Source: Holophagales bacterium
GTDB taxonomy: Bacteria > Acidobacteriota > Thermoanaerobaculia > Multivoradales > Multivoraceae
Assembly: GCA_009836625.1 (NCBI GenBank)
Contig: VXVC01000001.1
Location: 1-64,000 of the forward strand
DNA: 64,000 bases
Direction of reading: 5' to 3'
Shown here: piece by piece, positions 1 to 8,039 of the stretch
How positions within the stretch are numbered: position 1 is the first letter of the stretch
Layout of the letters: the number at the start of each line of letters is the position of its first letter
Translations under genes and position numbers: made by a program
Notes under the pieces: model-generated
Databases searched by the model: none
Seen by the model: the letters and a program-made list of their open reading frames with translations, nothing else
What the model was told of the DNA's origin: nothing

Positions 1-31
1 GGTCGGCGATCGAGATCTGGCGTTCGGGCAT
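1..31 (-). CDS. 5' end of an unidentified leftward gene (partial)
   Basis: Reading leftward from an ATG at 31, ten codons are open to the window edge and give MPERQISIAD. A GGAGAG Shine-Dalgarno-like sequence lies about nine bases upstream of this ATG. A second in-frame ATG at 39 sits directly against the GGAGAG and is a less likely start. Too little is visible to name the product. The gene would be divergent from the NTP pyrophosphatase gene that starts at 159. Confidence 0.4.
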   Translation of the reverse strand, partial: MPERQISIAD

Positions 32-158
32 GTGTGGCATCTCTCCGTTGGGCGGGACTTCAGGGGGCGGGCTACACTGCTTGTCCCTTGGCTGTCTCGG
101 TGCGAATAATACACCACGTTAGCGCACGACTATTCACATCGGCTCCAGGCGCCGAACG

Positions 159-734
159 GTGAGCGGCGGGGATGCCAGCCAGCCGCCGTGGGTGCTGGTC
201 ACCGGCAACGCGAACAAGCGGCGCGAGGCGGAGAGGATCATTGGCCGCCGGCTGGAGACGGCGGCGATCGATCTGCCGGAGATCCAGTCGGGCGACCTGA
301 TCGAGGTGCTGCGGTTCAAGGCGGAGGCCGCCTGGCAGCGGTTCGAGCGGCCGGTCGTGGTCGAGGAGACCGGTCTCGAACTGGCCTGCATGAACGGCTT
401 CCCGGGGCCGCTGGTCAAGTGGATGCTGGAGGCGGTGGGCGATGAGGGCATAGCGAACGTCGCCATCCGCGCCGGCGATCCCGGGGTCGTGGCCCGATGC
501 GCCCTGATGCTCAGGGATGGCGAGCGGGAAGTGATCGCCGAGGGCGCGACGACCGGCCGGCTGGTGCTGCCGCCACGAGGAGAGGGCGGCTTCGGCTGGG
601 ATCCGGTGTTCGAGCCCGATGGACTCGAGCGGACGTACGCGGAACTGGGCGATGAGGTCAAGGACCGGATCGGCCACCGAGGCCGTGCCTGGCTTGAGTT
701 TCTCCGGGCCCTCGGCTGGCCTGAGAAAAGCTGA
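159..734 (+). CDS. rdgB: Non-canonical purine NTP pyrophosphatase (ITPA/HAM1/RdgB family)
   Basis: A 191-residue member of the family that hydrolyses ITP, dITP and XTP to monophosphates to clean the nucleotide pool. The substrate-site motif TGNANK is near residue 15. The central motifs EETGLELACMNGFPGP and GFGWDPVFEPDG, and the C-terminal SHR-like GHRG, resemble the archaeal/eukaryotic ITPA branch more than typical bacterial RdgB, which usually has DDSGL. The start is GTG at 159 with only a weak ribosome site. The gene runs convergently into coaE with no spacer. The family call is firm; the symbol is used in the broad sense. Confidence 0.85.
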   Translation: MSGGDASQPPWVLVTGNANKRREAERIIGRRLETAAIDLPEIQSGDLIEVLRFKAEAAWQRFERPVVVEETGLELACMNGFPGPLVKWMLEAVGDEGIANVAIRAGDPGVVARCALMLRDGEREVIAEGATTGRLVLPPRGEGGFGWDPVFEPDGLERTYAELGDEVKDRIGHRGRAWLEFLRALGWPEKS

Positions 735-1340
735 TCAGGAGCGCTGGGCGCGGTTCCTCAAGGCGGAGTGCACGGCCTCGACCTGGCTGCGAAGCTCAGC
801 CAGGCCTCCAGTGTTCTCGATCACGAAGTCGGCGACTGCCCGGCGTTGGTCGCCGGTGGCCTGGGCGGTCATGCGGGCCTCAGCCTGGTCGCGGTCGAGT
901 CCGCGTTCGACGGCGCGGTCGAGGCGAAGCTGCTCCGGAGCCTCGACCGTCACTACGGCGTCATAGCGTCCGCGGCCGCCGCCCTCGGCGAGCAGCGGTA
1001 CCTCGAAGACCACGATGGCCCCATCCCCGGCGGCCTCGAGAACCTCCAGGTAGCGCTGGCCGACCAGGGGATGAATCGCCCGTTCCAGGCGCTTTCGGCT
1101 TGCCAGGTCGCCGAACACCAGTCGCCCCAGGGCTTCCTTGTCGACGGAGCCGTCCGGCTTCAGCATTCCCCGGCCGAAGAGCTCAGCCACCGCGGCGGCG
1201 CCGCGCTCACCGGGTCCGTACAGGTCGGCCACCAGCGCGTCCGCGTCCGTGACGACGCAGCCCAGTTCCGCCAGCATCGTTCCGACCGTCGACTTGCCGC
1301 TGGCGATGCCGCCGGTGAGACCCACCTGTAGAGGTGCCAT
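735..1340 (-). CDS. coaE: Dephospho-CoA kinase
   Basis: A 201-residue cytoplasmic kinase that phosphorylates the 3'-hydroxyl of dephospho-CoA, the last step of coenzyme A synthesis. The family's diagnostic P-loop, [12 protein letters not shown], is at residues 7-18, and [10 protein letters not shown] follows at about 32-41. The length is normal for CoaE. The ATG at 1340 gives the family's usual short N-terminus, though no clear Shine-Dalgarno precedes it. The gene faces away from the rplM operon, and its stop abuts the stop of the NTP pyrophosphatase gene. Confidence 0.93.
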   Translation of the reverse strand: MAPLQVGLTGGIASGKSTVGTMLAELGCVVTDADALVADLYGPGERGAAAVAELFGRGMLKPDGSVDKEALGRLVFGDLASRKRLERAIHPLVGQRYLEVLEAAGDGAIVVFEVPLLAEGGGRGRYDAVVTVEAPEQLRLDRAVERGLDRDQAEARMTAQATGDQRRAVADFVIENTGGLAELRSQVEAVHSALRNRAQRS

Positions 1341-1391
1341 GAGGTGAGTGAGGATACGCGGAGAGCGGCGGTGGACGGACCGGCGTTCGTC

Positions 1392-1420
1392 TTGACAAGG
1401 CCCGCCCCGGACTCTACGAT
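1392..1420 (+). promoter_or_regulatory. Sigma-70-type promoter of the rplM-rpsI-rpsB operon
   Basis: TTGACA at 1392-1397 and TACGAT at 1415-1420 are separated by exactly 17 bases. This is a near-consensus housekeeping promoter. It lies 117 bases upstream of the rplM start and leaves a leader of roughly 110 bases. It is the best-matching promoter in the window and suits a ribosomal protein operon. Confidence 0.7.
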
Positions 1421-1536
1421 CCCCGTTCCTCTGCGCGGGGAGGTTGCGGTCGGAGTATGTCCGCTCCTGCCGTTAGCCCGTGCGCAAGGGAGCGCCGGTA
1501 TCCGGAAGAGCAAGGGCCGGCGAGGGTACGAACACG

Positions 1537-2016
1537 ATGACAGCGATCACCAAGGCGAGGACGCCCAACCGGACCTACAGCCCCAAGGCAGGGGAAGTGG
1601 AGCGCCGTTGGTACGTCGTCGACGCGGCGGGCGTTCCACTGGGACGTCTGGCGACGCGTCTGGCGCGCATCCTCACCGGCAAGGACAAGCCGACCTACGC
1701 CCGCCATGTCGACGTCGGCGATTTCGCCGTGGTCGTGAACGCCGAGAAGGCGGTCCTGACGGGCGGCAAGGACGAGAAGAAGATCTACTACCGGCACAGC
1801 GGGCAGCCCGGAAAGCTCAAGACGGAGACGGCCGGGCGCCTGCGCGGGCGCAGGCCGACGCGGTTGGTGGAGCTGGCGGTCAGGGGCATGCTTCCCAAGA
1901 ACCGTCTCGGCCGTCGCCAACTGCGGAAGCTCAAGGTCTATGCCGGCGCCGAGCATCCGCACGAGGCGCAGCAGCCCGAAGCGATGACGATCACTGGAGA
2001 AGGGAGCGCGAGTTGA
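1537..2016 (+). CDS. rplM: 50S ribosomal protein L13
   Basis: A 159-residue L13, an early assembly protein of the large subunit. The core [16 protein letters not shown], the [12 protein letters not shown] segment and [13 protein letters not shown] are all present. The ATG at 1537 (MTAITKART) is chosen because the family begins near here and a GAGG lies about 11 bases upstream; an in-frame start at 1480 would add 19 residues that do not look like L13. The stop overlaps the TTG start of rpsI (TTGA), so the two genes are translationally coupled, as rplM-rpsI usually is. Confidence 0.96.
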   Translation: MTAITKARTPNRTYSPKAGEVERRWYVVDAAGVPLGRLATRLARILTGKDKPTYARHVDVGDFAVVVNAEKAVLTGGKDEKKIYYRHSGQPGKLKTETAGRLRGRRPTRLVELAVRGMLPKNRLGRRQLRKLKVYAGAEHPHEAQQPEAMTITGEGSAS

Positions 2017-2402
2017 CGGAGACGAGCTACGGAACGGGCCGTCGAAAAACGGCCACCGCGCGGGTGTTCCTGCGCGAAGGCACCGGCGAAATGACCGTCA
2101 ACGGCGTGGGGATGGACGACTACTTCGGCAGCGAAGTGCTGAAGATGATCATCCGCCAACCGCTGCAGGTCGTCGAGAAGGAAGGCGAGCTCGACATGTG
2201 GGCCAGCGTCCGCGGAGGCGGCAGTTCCGGTCAGGCCGGGGCCATCCGTCACGGTCTGTCCCGGGCGCTGGTGGAGTTTGAACCGACGTTCCGCGAATCG
2301 CTCAAGACGGCCGGGTTCATGACTCGCGACCCGCGGCGCAAGGAACGCAAGAAGTACGGTCAGAAGGGTGCGCGTGCGCGCTTCCAGTTCAGCAAGCGAT
2401 AG
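2013..2402 (+). CDS. rpsI: 30S ribosomal protein S9
   Basis: A 129-residue S9, a small-subunit head protein whose basic C-terminal tail reaches the P-site tRNA. It starts with [13 protein letters not shown], has the [20 protein letters not shown] block, and ends in the invariant FSKR tail. The TTG start at 2013 overlaps the rplM stop and is preceded by a strong GGAGAAGGGAG stretch. TTG starts recur in this window (rpsB, phoU). Confidence 0.96.
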   Translation: MTETSYGTGRRKTATARVFLREGTGEMTVNGVGMDDYFGSEVLKMIIRQPLQVVEKEGELDMWASVRGGGSSGQAGAIRHGLSRALVEFEPTFRESLKTAGFMTRDPRRKERKKYGQKGARARFQFSKR

Positions 2403-2415
2403 CGGGGACAGGTTC

Positions 2416-3444
2416 TTGGCTCAGGTCACGATGAAGGAGATGCTGGAGGCCGGCGTGCACTTCGGCCACCAGACGAGACGCTGGAACCCGAAGATGCGCA
2501 GCTACATCTTCGGCCGTCGCAACGGCATCTACATCATCGATCTCCAGCAGACGCTGGAGCGCTTCCGCCAGGCGGCGGACTACGTCGAGCACATGGCTCG
2601 CATGGGGCGCCGGCTGCTCTTCGTGGGCACGAAGCGCCAGGCGCAGCAGGCCGTCGAGGAAGAGGCGCGGCGCTGCGGGCAGTTCTACGTCACCCATCGC
2701 TGGCTTGGCGGAACCCTGACCAACTTCGTGACCATCCGCGCTTCCGTGGAGCGTCTCCAGGAGACGGAGAAGAAGCTCGCCGACGAGGACAGTCTGCTGA
2801 CCAAGAAGGAGATTCTCCGGCTGGAACGCGAGCGGGACAAGATGGTCCGAAACCTCGACGGGATTCGCGACATGGAGCGGTTGCCGGACGCGCTGTTCGT
2901 CGTCGATCCGCGGCGTGAGCACATCGCGATCGCGGAGGCGAACAAGCTGAACATCCCCGTCGTGGCCATCGTCGACACGAACTGCGACCCGGAACTGGTC
3001 GACCACGTGATTCCGGGCAACGACGACGCGATCCGGACGATCCGGCTGTTCGCCGGCCGCATCGCCGACTCCTACATCGAGGGGGCGGCCGCGTGGAGCA
3101 AGGATGGCGACGGCGCGGAGGCGACCGAGCCGCTGGAGACTGCTGCTGACGTCGAGGCCGAAGCGGAAGTCGAGGCCGAGGCGACGGTAGAGGCTGCCGC
3201 CGAGGCAGGCACTGAGGCTGAGCCTGACACTGTGTCCGAGCCGGAAACCGTGTCCGAGCCGGAAGCCGAACCCGATGCGGTCGAGACTGCCGGCGAGGCG
3301 GAGGCGGAGTCCGAGCCGGCGGCGGAAGCGGGCGCCGAGTCCGAGGCCGCTGCGGAAGCTGCGGGCGAGGCGGAGGCTGAACCCGAGGCCGGTGAACCGG
3401 CAGCCGAAGACGAGCAGGCCGGCAGCGACGCCGAGGTCAACTGA
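2416..3444 (+). CDS. rpsB: 30S ribosomal protein S2 with long acidic C-terminal extension
   Basis: A 342-residue S2. Residues 1 to about 230 are a normal S2 core: [20 protein letters not shown] near the N-terminus, then [26 protein letters not shown] and [15 protein letters not shown]. The remaining ~110 residues are a low-complexity tail made almost wholly of Glu, Ala, Pro, Ser, Val and Asp in EAEAE/SEPE-like repeats. A typical S2 is about 240-260 residues. TTG at 2416 is the preferred start ([10 protein letters not shown]); ATG at 2431 would cut the conserved N-terminus. The gene follows rpsI by 13 bases and precedes tsf, the common order. Confidence 0.95.
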   Translation: MAQVTMKEMLEAGVHFGHQTRRWNPKMRSYIFGRRNGIYIIDLQQTLERFRQAADYVEHMARMGRRLLFVGTKRQAQQAVEEEARRCGQFYVTHRWLGGTLTNFVTIRASVERLQETEKKLADEDSLLTKKEILRLERERDKMVRNLDGIRDMERLPDALFVVDPRREHIAIAEANKLNIPVVAIVDTNCDPELVDHVIPGNDDAIRTIRLFAGRIADSYIEGAAAWSKDGDGAEATEPLETAADVEAEAEVEAEATVEAAAEAGTEAEPDTVSEPETVSEPEAEPDAVETAGEAEAESEPAAEAGAESEAAAEAAGEAEAEPEAGEPAAEDEQAGSDAEVN

Positions 3445-3534
3445 CCGCGGCACCCGCGCACCCAGCAGGGGCAGCGTCCGCAGAACAGATGAAGTTCGAG
3501 TCCGAGGCGGTCACCGCCTCGTAGGGAGCAGGAA

Positions 3535-4179
3535 ATGAGTGCGACAGTGACGGCCGGCATGGTCAAGGAGCTCCGGGAGCGGACCGGCGCCGGCATGATG
3601 GATTGCAAGAAGGCGCTGGTGGAGACCGGCGGCGACCTGGAGGCGGCGATCGACGCCCTCCGGAAGAAGGGGCTGGCGTCGGCGGCCAAGAAGGCGGGCC
3701 GGGCGACCAGCGACGGCCTGGTCATCTCCTACATCCACGCCGGCGGCAAGATCGGCGTGCTGCTGGAGATCAACTGCGAGACGGACTTCGTCGCGCGGAC
3801 GGAAGACTTTCAGCAGTTGGCCCACGACCTCTCGCTCCATGTGGCCGCGAGCCAGCCGCGGTTCATCGGCCGAGACGAGGTGACGGACGACGTGCTCGAG
3901 CGGGAGAAGAGGATTCATCGGGAACAGGCTCTGGAGTCCGGAAAGCCCGAGCAGATCGTCGAACGGATCGTCGAGGGCCGGATGTCAAAGTTCTTTGCCG
4001 AGAACTGCCTGCTCGAGCAGCCCTTTGTCAAAGACACTGGACGGACGGTCGAGGAGGTGCTGAAGGAGGCGATCGCCAAGCTGGGCGAGAACATGCGGAT
4101 CTGCCGGTTCGCCAGGTTCCAGCTCGGCGGCGACTCGACCGTAGCTACCGCCTCGCAGCCGGTCGCCGATCCGTCCTGA
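3535..4179 (+). CDS. tsf: Translation elongation factor Ts
   Basis: A 214-residue EF-Ts, the guanine nucleotide exchange factor for EF-Tu. The N-terminal UBA-like domain has the signature LRERTGAGMMDCKKAL, and the core has INCETDFVARTEDF, the EF-Tu contact region. At 214 residues it is a short form nearer the ~200-residue Thermus type than the 283-residue E. coli type. The ATG at 3535 follows GGGAGCAGGAA. It lies 90 bases after rpsB and 11 before pyrH in the classic rpsB-tsf-pyrH-frr order. Confidence 0.96.
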   Translation: MSATVTAGMVKELRERTGAGMMDCKKALVETGGDLEAAIDALRKKGLASAAKKAGRATSDGLVISYIHAGGKIGVLLEINCETDFVARTEDFQQLAHDLSLHVAASQPRFIGRDEVTDDVLEREKRIHREQALESGKPEQIVERIVEGRMSKFFAENCLLEQPFVKDTGRTVEEVLKEAIAKLGENMRICRFARFQLGGDSTVATASQPVADPS

Positions 4180-4190
4180 CGGGCTGCTAG

Positions 4191-4904
4191 ATGACCGAGC
4201 CGGCCTACCGCCGCATCCTCCTCAAGCTGTCGGGCGAAGCCCTGATGGGCGACAAGCCCTTCGGTATCGACGAGACGGTGGTTCGCCGGATCGCTCGTCA
4301 GATCCGGGACGTGTTCGAACTCGGAGTCGAGATCGGCATCGTCGTCGGCGGCGGCAACGTGATCCGCGGTCTGGCGGCGAGTCATCGCGGCGTGGAGCGG
4401 GCGACCGGCGACTACATGGGCATGCTGGCGACGGTGATCAACAGCCTCGCCATGCAGGATGCGCTGGAGAAGGCCGGCGTTGCCACGCGGGTACAGACGG
4501 CGCTCGAGATGAAGAGCGTCGCCGAGCCCTTCATTCGCCGGCGTGCGATCCGGCACCTGGAGAAGGGACGGGTGGTCATCTTCGGCGCCGGCACGGGCAA
4601 TCCGTATCTCACGACTGACACCGCGGCCGCGCTGCGCGCGAACGAGATCCAGGCCGAGATCCTCCTGAAGGCGACGCAGGTGGACGGCGTCTACAGCGCC
4701 GATCCCCGTCGCGACGCCGGCGCCGAGCGCCTGCCGGAGGTCACCTACCAGGAGGTCCTGGAACGCAACCTCGGGATCATGGACGCCGCGGCGATCAGCC
4801 TCTGCCGGGAGAACGACCTGCCGATCGCCGTGTTCGACCTGGGGGTCCCCGGCAACATCCGCCGGGTGGTTCTTGGCGAGAAGGTCGGTTCGCTCGTCAC
4901 CTGA
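4191..4904 (+). CDS. pyrH: UMP kinase
   Basis: A 237-residue bacterial UMP kinase of the amino-acid kinase fold, which converts UMP to UDP in pyrimidine synthesis. Visible motifs are [11 protein letters not shown] at the N-terminus, [27 protein letters not shown] and [17 protein letters not shown]. The length is normal. The start codon has no obvious Shine-Dalgarno, so it may depend on coupling to tsf 11 bases upstream. Confidence 0.96.
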   Translation: MTEPAYRRILLKLSGEALMGDKPFGIDETVVRRIARQIRDVFELGVEIGIVVGGGNVIRGLAASHRGVERATGDYMGMLATVINSLAMQDALEKAGVATRVQTALEMKSVAEPFIRRRAIRHLEKGRVVIFGAGTGNPYLTTDTAAALRANEIQAEILLKATQVDGVYSADPRRDAGAERLPEVTYQEVLERNLGIMDAAAISLCRENDLPIAVFDLGVPGNIRRVVLGEKVGSLVT

Positions 4905-4945
4905 CGCGCGTTCAACCGTAGAATCCTGCCGGGGAGGCTGACCAG

Positions 4946-5500
4946 ATGCAGGAGCTGTTCTTGGAGATGGAGCTCAAGATGAAGGATGGCGTCGACCACC
5001 TTCACGCGGAACTCAAGACGCTGCGCACCGGCCGCGCCTCCACCGCGATGCTCGACGGGGTGACGGTGGAGTACTACGGCACGCCGACCCCCCTGAACCA
5101 GCTCGCCAGCCTCTCGGTCGCCGACGCCACGTTGCTGGTGGCGCAGCCGTTCGACCCGACGCAGATCGCGGCGATCGAACGGGCGATCCTGGTCGCCGAC
5201 CTGGGCCTGAACCCGTCGAACGACGGCAGGATCGTCCGCATCCCCGTCCCCCCGCTCACGGAGGAGCGGCGTCGCGAGATGGTGAAACGTGCCCACGAAA
5301 TCGCCGAGCGCTTCCGCAACACGGTTCGGGGCGTTCGTCGCGAGGGCAATGAACGCCTGAAGCAGATGGAGAAGGCGAAGGAGATCTCCCAGGACGACGA
5401 GCACCGGGGCGAAAGCGAAATGCAGAAGCTCCACGATCACTACATCGCCCAGGTGAACCTGGCGCTCGCGAACAAGGAGAAGGACATCCTCGAGGTCTGA
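4946..5500 (+). CDS. frr: Ribosome recycling factor
   Basis: A 184-residue RRF, which splits post-termination ribosomes together with EF-G. The family pattern is clear: LKTLRTGRAS, YYGTPTPLNQLASLSV, QPFDPTQI, PLTEERRREMVKRAHE and the C-terminal ANKEKDILEV. A good GGGGAGG lies eight bases before the ATG. It is the fourth gene of the rpsB-tsf-pyrH-frr set. Confidence 0.96.
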   Translation: MQELFLEMELKMKDGVDHLHAELKTLRTGRASTAMLDGVTVEYYGTPTPLNQLASLSVADATLLVAQPFDPTQIAAIERAILVADLGLNPSNDGRIVRIPVPPLTEERRREMVKRAHEIAERFRNTVRGVRREGNERLKQMEKAKEISQDDEHRGESEMQKLHDHYIAQVNLALANKEKDILEV

Positions 5501-5540
5501 GGCACGGGCCGGCCCTCCTTCTCCTCAACGTGGCCGAATC

Positions 5541-6740
5541 GTGACCTGCTGCGCCATCGTTCCGGCCGCGGGCGGCGGCCGGCGATTCGGTGGTGACCGG
5601 CCCAAGCAGTTCGTGCCGATCCTGGGCCGACCGCTTCTCGCCTGGACGGTCGAGCGGCTGCTGTCGGCGTCCGAAGTCGACCGTGTCGTCGTCGCGGCGC
5701 CGGCCGGACACGCGGAGGAGACCCGGGCGATGCTGCTGCGGGCGGTGCCCACGTCGTGCGACGCGGACCTCTCCGCGGTCGAGGGCGGACGGCGCCGGCA
5801 GGACTCTGTGAGAGCCGCACTCGCGGCGGCGGAGGTCGCCCCCTCCGACTGGGTGGCGGTGCACGACGGCGCCCGCCCCTGTCTGGCCGCGGCCGATCTG
5901 GCGGAGGTGCTGCGGAGCGCCGCCGGCAGCGGCGGCGCAGGCGCGGTGCTCGGTCGCCCGGTGAGCGACACTCTGAAGACGGTCGAGGGTGGCCGCCTCC
6001 ACGAGACGGTCGACCGGTCCGGTCTGTTCCGGGCGGAGACGCCGCAGGTCTTTCGGGCCGTGGACCTTCGCGAGGCGCTCGACCGCGCTGAGCGGGAGAA
6101 CCTGCAGGTCAGCGACGAGAGCAGTCTGTTCGAGCCGGACTCAGTGTGGGCGGTCACCGCCTCCCACCCGAATCCAAAGCTGACCGATCCCTCGGACCTG
6201 CCCGCGATCGAGGCCCTCCTCCGGTCGGAGCGCGAGGCCTCGCCGGCGCTGGAGACGGCCGTGGGGCATGGCTACGACATTCACCGGCTGAAGGCCGGCC
6301 GCCCCCTGAACCTGGGCGGCCAGCGCATACCGCACGAGACGGGCCTCGATGGCCACAGCGATGCCGATGTCGTGCTCCACGCGATCGGTGACGCCCTGCT
6401 CGGCGCTGCTGGCCTGGGCGATCTGGGAATCCACTTCCCGCCGTCCGACGAGACCTGGCGGGGCGCGGACAGCTCGGAGCTGTTGGGCCGGATCGTCGCG
6501 ATGGTCCTGGAGCGGGGCTTCGCGGTTCGGAACTGCGACGTGACGCTCATCGCCGAGCGCCCGTCGATGGCGCCGTACCGTTCGGCGATCGAAGAGCATG
6601 TCGCGGGGCTGCTTCGTATCGGGCCCGAACGGATGAACCTCAAGGCGACGACTCACGAAGGGCTCGGCCCGCTGGGCAGGGGCGAGGGCATGGCGGCTCA
6701 TGCGACGGTGCTGATCGAACGCACGCGGGCCGGTGCGTGA
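5541..6740 (+). CDS. ispDF: Bifunctional IspD/IspF (MEP-CTP transferase and MECDP synthase)
   Basis: A 399-residue fusion that catalyses two non-consecutive steps of the methylerythritol phosphate isoprenoid pathway. Residues ~1-235 are IspD: the CTP-binding loop VPAAGGGRRFGGDRPKQF, then VHDGARP and ETPQVF. Residues ~243-399 are IspF: HGYDIHRL supplies metal ligands, followed by GHSDADVVLHAIGDALLGA and GLGPLGRGEGMAAHA. The start is GTG at 5541. The IspF part is directly followed by rlmB. Such fusions occur in several phyla, so this one is not unusual alone. Confidence 0.94.
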   Translation: MTCCAIVPAAGGGRRFGGDRPKQFVPILGRPLLAWTVERLLSASEVDRVVVAAPAGHAEETRAMLLRAVPTSCDADLSAVEGGRRRQDSVRAALAAAEVAPSDWVAVHDGARPCLAAADLAEVLRSAAGSGGAGAVLGRPVSDTLKTVEGGRLHETVDRSGLFRAETPQVFRAVDLREALDRAERENLQVSDESSLFEPDSVWAVTASHPNPKLTDPSDLPAIEALLRSEREASPALETAVGHGYDIHRLKAGRPLNLGGQRIPHETGLDGHSDADVVLHAIGDALLGAAGLGDLGIHFPPSDETWRGADSSELLGRIVAMVLERGFAVRNCDVTLIAERPSMAPYRSAIEEHVAGLLRIGPERMNLKATTHEGLGPLGRGEGMAAHATVLIERTRAGA

Positions 6741-6754
6741 GAGGACCTTCGAAC

Positions 6755-7519
6755 GTGCCCAAACGTCGCGAGGAAGGTCGGTGGCGGCTGGGATTCCAGC
6801 CGGTGCGGGAGATCCTGCGGAGCCAGCCGCATCGAGTCGCCGAGGTGCTCATCTCCCGCTCTGCGGGCGACCGCCGCCGGACGATCGAGGGGCTCTGCGA
6901 ACGGCATCGCGTGCGGGTCCGGAGCGTCGCGCCCGCCGAACTGCGGGCGCGTCTCGTGGAGGCTGGCCAGGACCAGGCGGCTGCACGCGGCTTCGCGGCC
7001 AGTCTGGTGGATGGGGACCGCGGCGGCACGACGGCGGCCGCGATCGATCCCGGCCTCGTCGTCCTGGTCGAGGACGTCCAGGATCCGCGGAACCTGGGCG
7101 CCCTCCTTCGCGTCTGTGAGGGCGCGGGGGTCGGCCGCGTACTGATTCGCGACCGTGGCGCGGCGCCACTGTCACCGGCGGCTGCTGGCGCGGCTGCGGG
7201 GGCGGTCGACTGGCTGACCATCGAACGGATCACCAACAGCGCCCGTGAGATCGAACGCCTCAAGCAGGAGGGCTTCTGGGTCTACGGGGCCGACTCCGCA
7301 GGCGAACCGCCGTGGACCGTGGACCTGAGCGGTCCGGTCGTCGTCTGCATCGGCGGCGAGTCGCGGGGGCTTCGGCGGCGCACGAGAGGTCTCTGCGACG
7401 GCCTTCTCGGGTTGCCTATGCGTGGCCGGGTCGAATCCCTCAACCTGTCGACGGCGGCGGCCGCGCTGCTCTACGAGGCGGTGCGTCAGCGTCTTGTCAG
7501 GCCGGAGGGCCTGGCGTAG
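6755..7519 (+). CDS. rlmB: 23S rRNA 2'-O-ribose methyltransferase, SpoU/TrmH family (RlmB-like)
   Basis: A 254-residue SPOUT methyltransferase, most likely for G2251 of 23S rRNA. A substrate-binding N-terminal part (about 1-80) precedes the knotted catalytic domain, with motif 1 DPRNLGALLRV, motif 2 CIGGESRGLRR and motif 3 LPMRGRVESLNLSTA. GTG at 6755 is preferred because GAGGA lies nine bases upstream; GTG at 6737, overlapping the ispDF stop, is the alternative. In several bacteria rlmB sits next to ispD/ispF and the tRNA-tuf cluster, which matches this context. Confidence 0.9.
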   Translation: MPKRREEGRWRLGFQPVREILRSQPHRVAEVLISRSAGDRRRTIEGLCERHRVRVRSVAPAELRARLVEAGQDQAAARGFAASLVDGDRGGTTAAAIDPGLVVLVEDVQDPRNLGALLRVCEGAGVGRVLIRDRGAAPLSPAAAGAAAGAVDWLTIERITNSAREIERLKQEGFWVYGADSAGEPPWTVDLSGPVVVCIGGESRGLRRRTRGLCDGLLGLPMRGRVESLNLSTAAAALLYEAVRQRLVRPEGLA

Positions 7520-7559
7520 ACTCCGGCGTCGCCGTGGCGCCAAGCGCCTCGTAGCGAGG

Positions 7560-7634
7560 GCCGGCATAGCTCAGTGGTAGAGCAACTGCCTTGTAAGCAG
7601 TAGGTCCTCGGTTCGAATCCGGGTGCCGGCTCCA
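7560..7634 (+). tRNA. tRNA-Thr (TGT)
   Basis: A cloverleaf can be drawn: acceptor GCCGGCA pairs with TGCCGGC, the D-arm contains AGCTCAGTGGTAGAGC, the anticodon loop is CTTGTAA with anticodon TGT, and the T-loop is GGTTCGAATCC. The 3' CCA is encoded. It is the first of three tRNAs, as in the Thr-Tyr-Gly-Thr-tuf arrangement. Confidence 0.95.
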
Positions 7635-7648
7635 CGGAGGAAGTTGCC

Positions 7649-7735
7649 GGAGGTGTGGCCGAGCGGTCAAAGGCAACAGACTGTAAATCTGTCGGGCAAC
7701 GCCCTACGGTGGTTCGAATCCATCCACCTCCACCA
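7649..7735 (+). tRNA. tRNA-Tyr (GTA)
   Basis: A class II tRNA of 87 bases with a long variable arm. Acceptor GGAGGTG pairs with CACCTCC, the anticodon loop contains GTA (CTGTAAA), the T-arm contains GGTTCGAATCC, and CCA is encoded. It lies 14 bases after tRNA-Thr. Confidence 0.95.
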
Positions 7736-7756
7736 CTTCCTTCCCTCGCGGGGCGC

Positions 7757-7831
7757 GCGGGAGTAACTCAGGGGTAGAGTCACAGCCTTCCAAGCTGTTG
7801 GTCGCGGGTTCGAATCCCGTCTCCCGCTCCA
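7757..7831 (+). tRNA. tRNA-Gly (TCC)
   Basis: Acceptor GCGGGAG pairs with CTCCCGC, the anticodon loop is CTTCCAA with anticodon TCC, the T-arm contains GGTTCGAATCCC, and CCA is encoded. In many bacteria the next gene is tRNA-Thr(GGT); here that tRNA is 31 kb away. The T-arm and acceptor sequence recur in imperfect form just downstream. Confidence 0.95.
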
Positions 7832-7874
7832 TACCCGCGCGGAGCGCGGGACAGGGAGCGTGAGACGGGATTCG
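7811..7874. repeat. Inverted near-copy of the tRNA-Gly 3' end
   Basis: Bases 7855-7874 are the reverse complement of 7811-7830 (T-arm and acceptor of tRNA-Gly) with one mismatch in 20. Between them, 7834-7850 is a smaller perfect hairpin, CCCGCGC-GGA-GCGCGGG. The arrangement could be part of a terminator or processing structure, or a scar of a rearrangement at the tRNA. Confidence 0.6.
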
Positions 7875-7889
7875 GCGTTCGGCGCGCGT

Positions 7890-7910
7890 CTCGCGCGCGG
7901 AGCGCGCGAG
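7890..7910. repeat. GC-rich palindrome with GGA loop
   Basis: CTCGCGCGC and GCGCGCGAG form a perfect 9-bp stem around a GGA loop. It has the same design as the hairpin at 7834-7850 (7-bp stem, GGA loop). Confidence 0.6.
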
Positions 7911-7928
7911 GAAGCGCGTCTCGGCTAG

Positions 7929-7943
7929 CGAATCCCGTTTCCC
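7929..7943 (+). repeat. Direct near-copy of tRNA-Gly T-arm sequence
   Basis: CGAATCCCGTTTCCC matches the tRNA-Gly segment 7811-7825 in 14 of 15 positions and in the same orientation. Short direct copies of tRNA 3' ends can mark attachment sites, but this one is short and no integrase gene is present. Confidence 0.4.
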
Positions 7944-7989
7944 TCTTGCTGACGCCGTAGCTCTGGGTGCGCGGGTCTTCCGACCCGCT

Positions 7990-8031
7990 GCCGCCGAAGG
8001 CGGCGAAGGAACGCGCCGGCCGTAGGCCGGC
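7990..8031. terminator. Two GC-rich hairpins between tRNA-Gly and the RidA gene
   Basis: GCCGCC-GAA-GGCGGC (7990-8004) and GCCGGCC-GTA-GGCCGGC (8015-8031) are perfect stems with three-base loops. They lie just past the 3' ends of both the tRNA transcript and the leftward RidA gene, so they could end transcription from both sides. No T-run follows, so intrinsic termination is uncertain. Confidence 0.35.
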
Positions 8032-8039
8032 ACAATTGC

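Noticed and set aside
7704-8033. A 109-codon minus-strand frame containing ETGFEPATNSLEG and DGFEPP
   Set aside because: These peptides are the well-known false product of reading tRNA genes antisense (here tRNA-Gly and tRNA-Tyr T-arms). It is not a gene.
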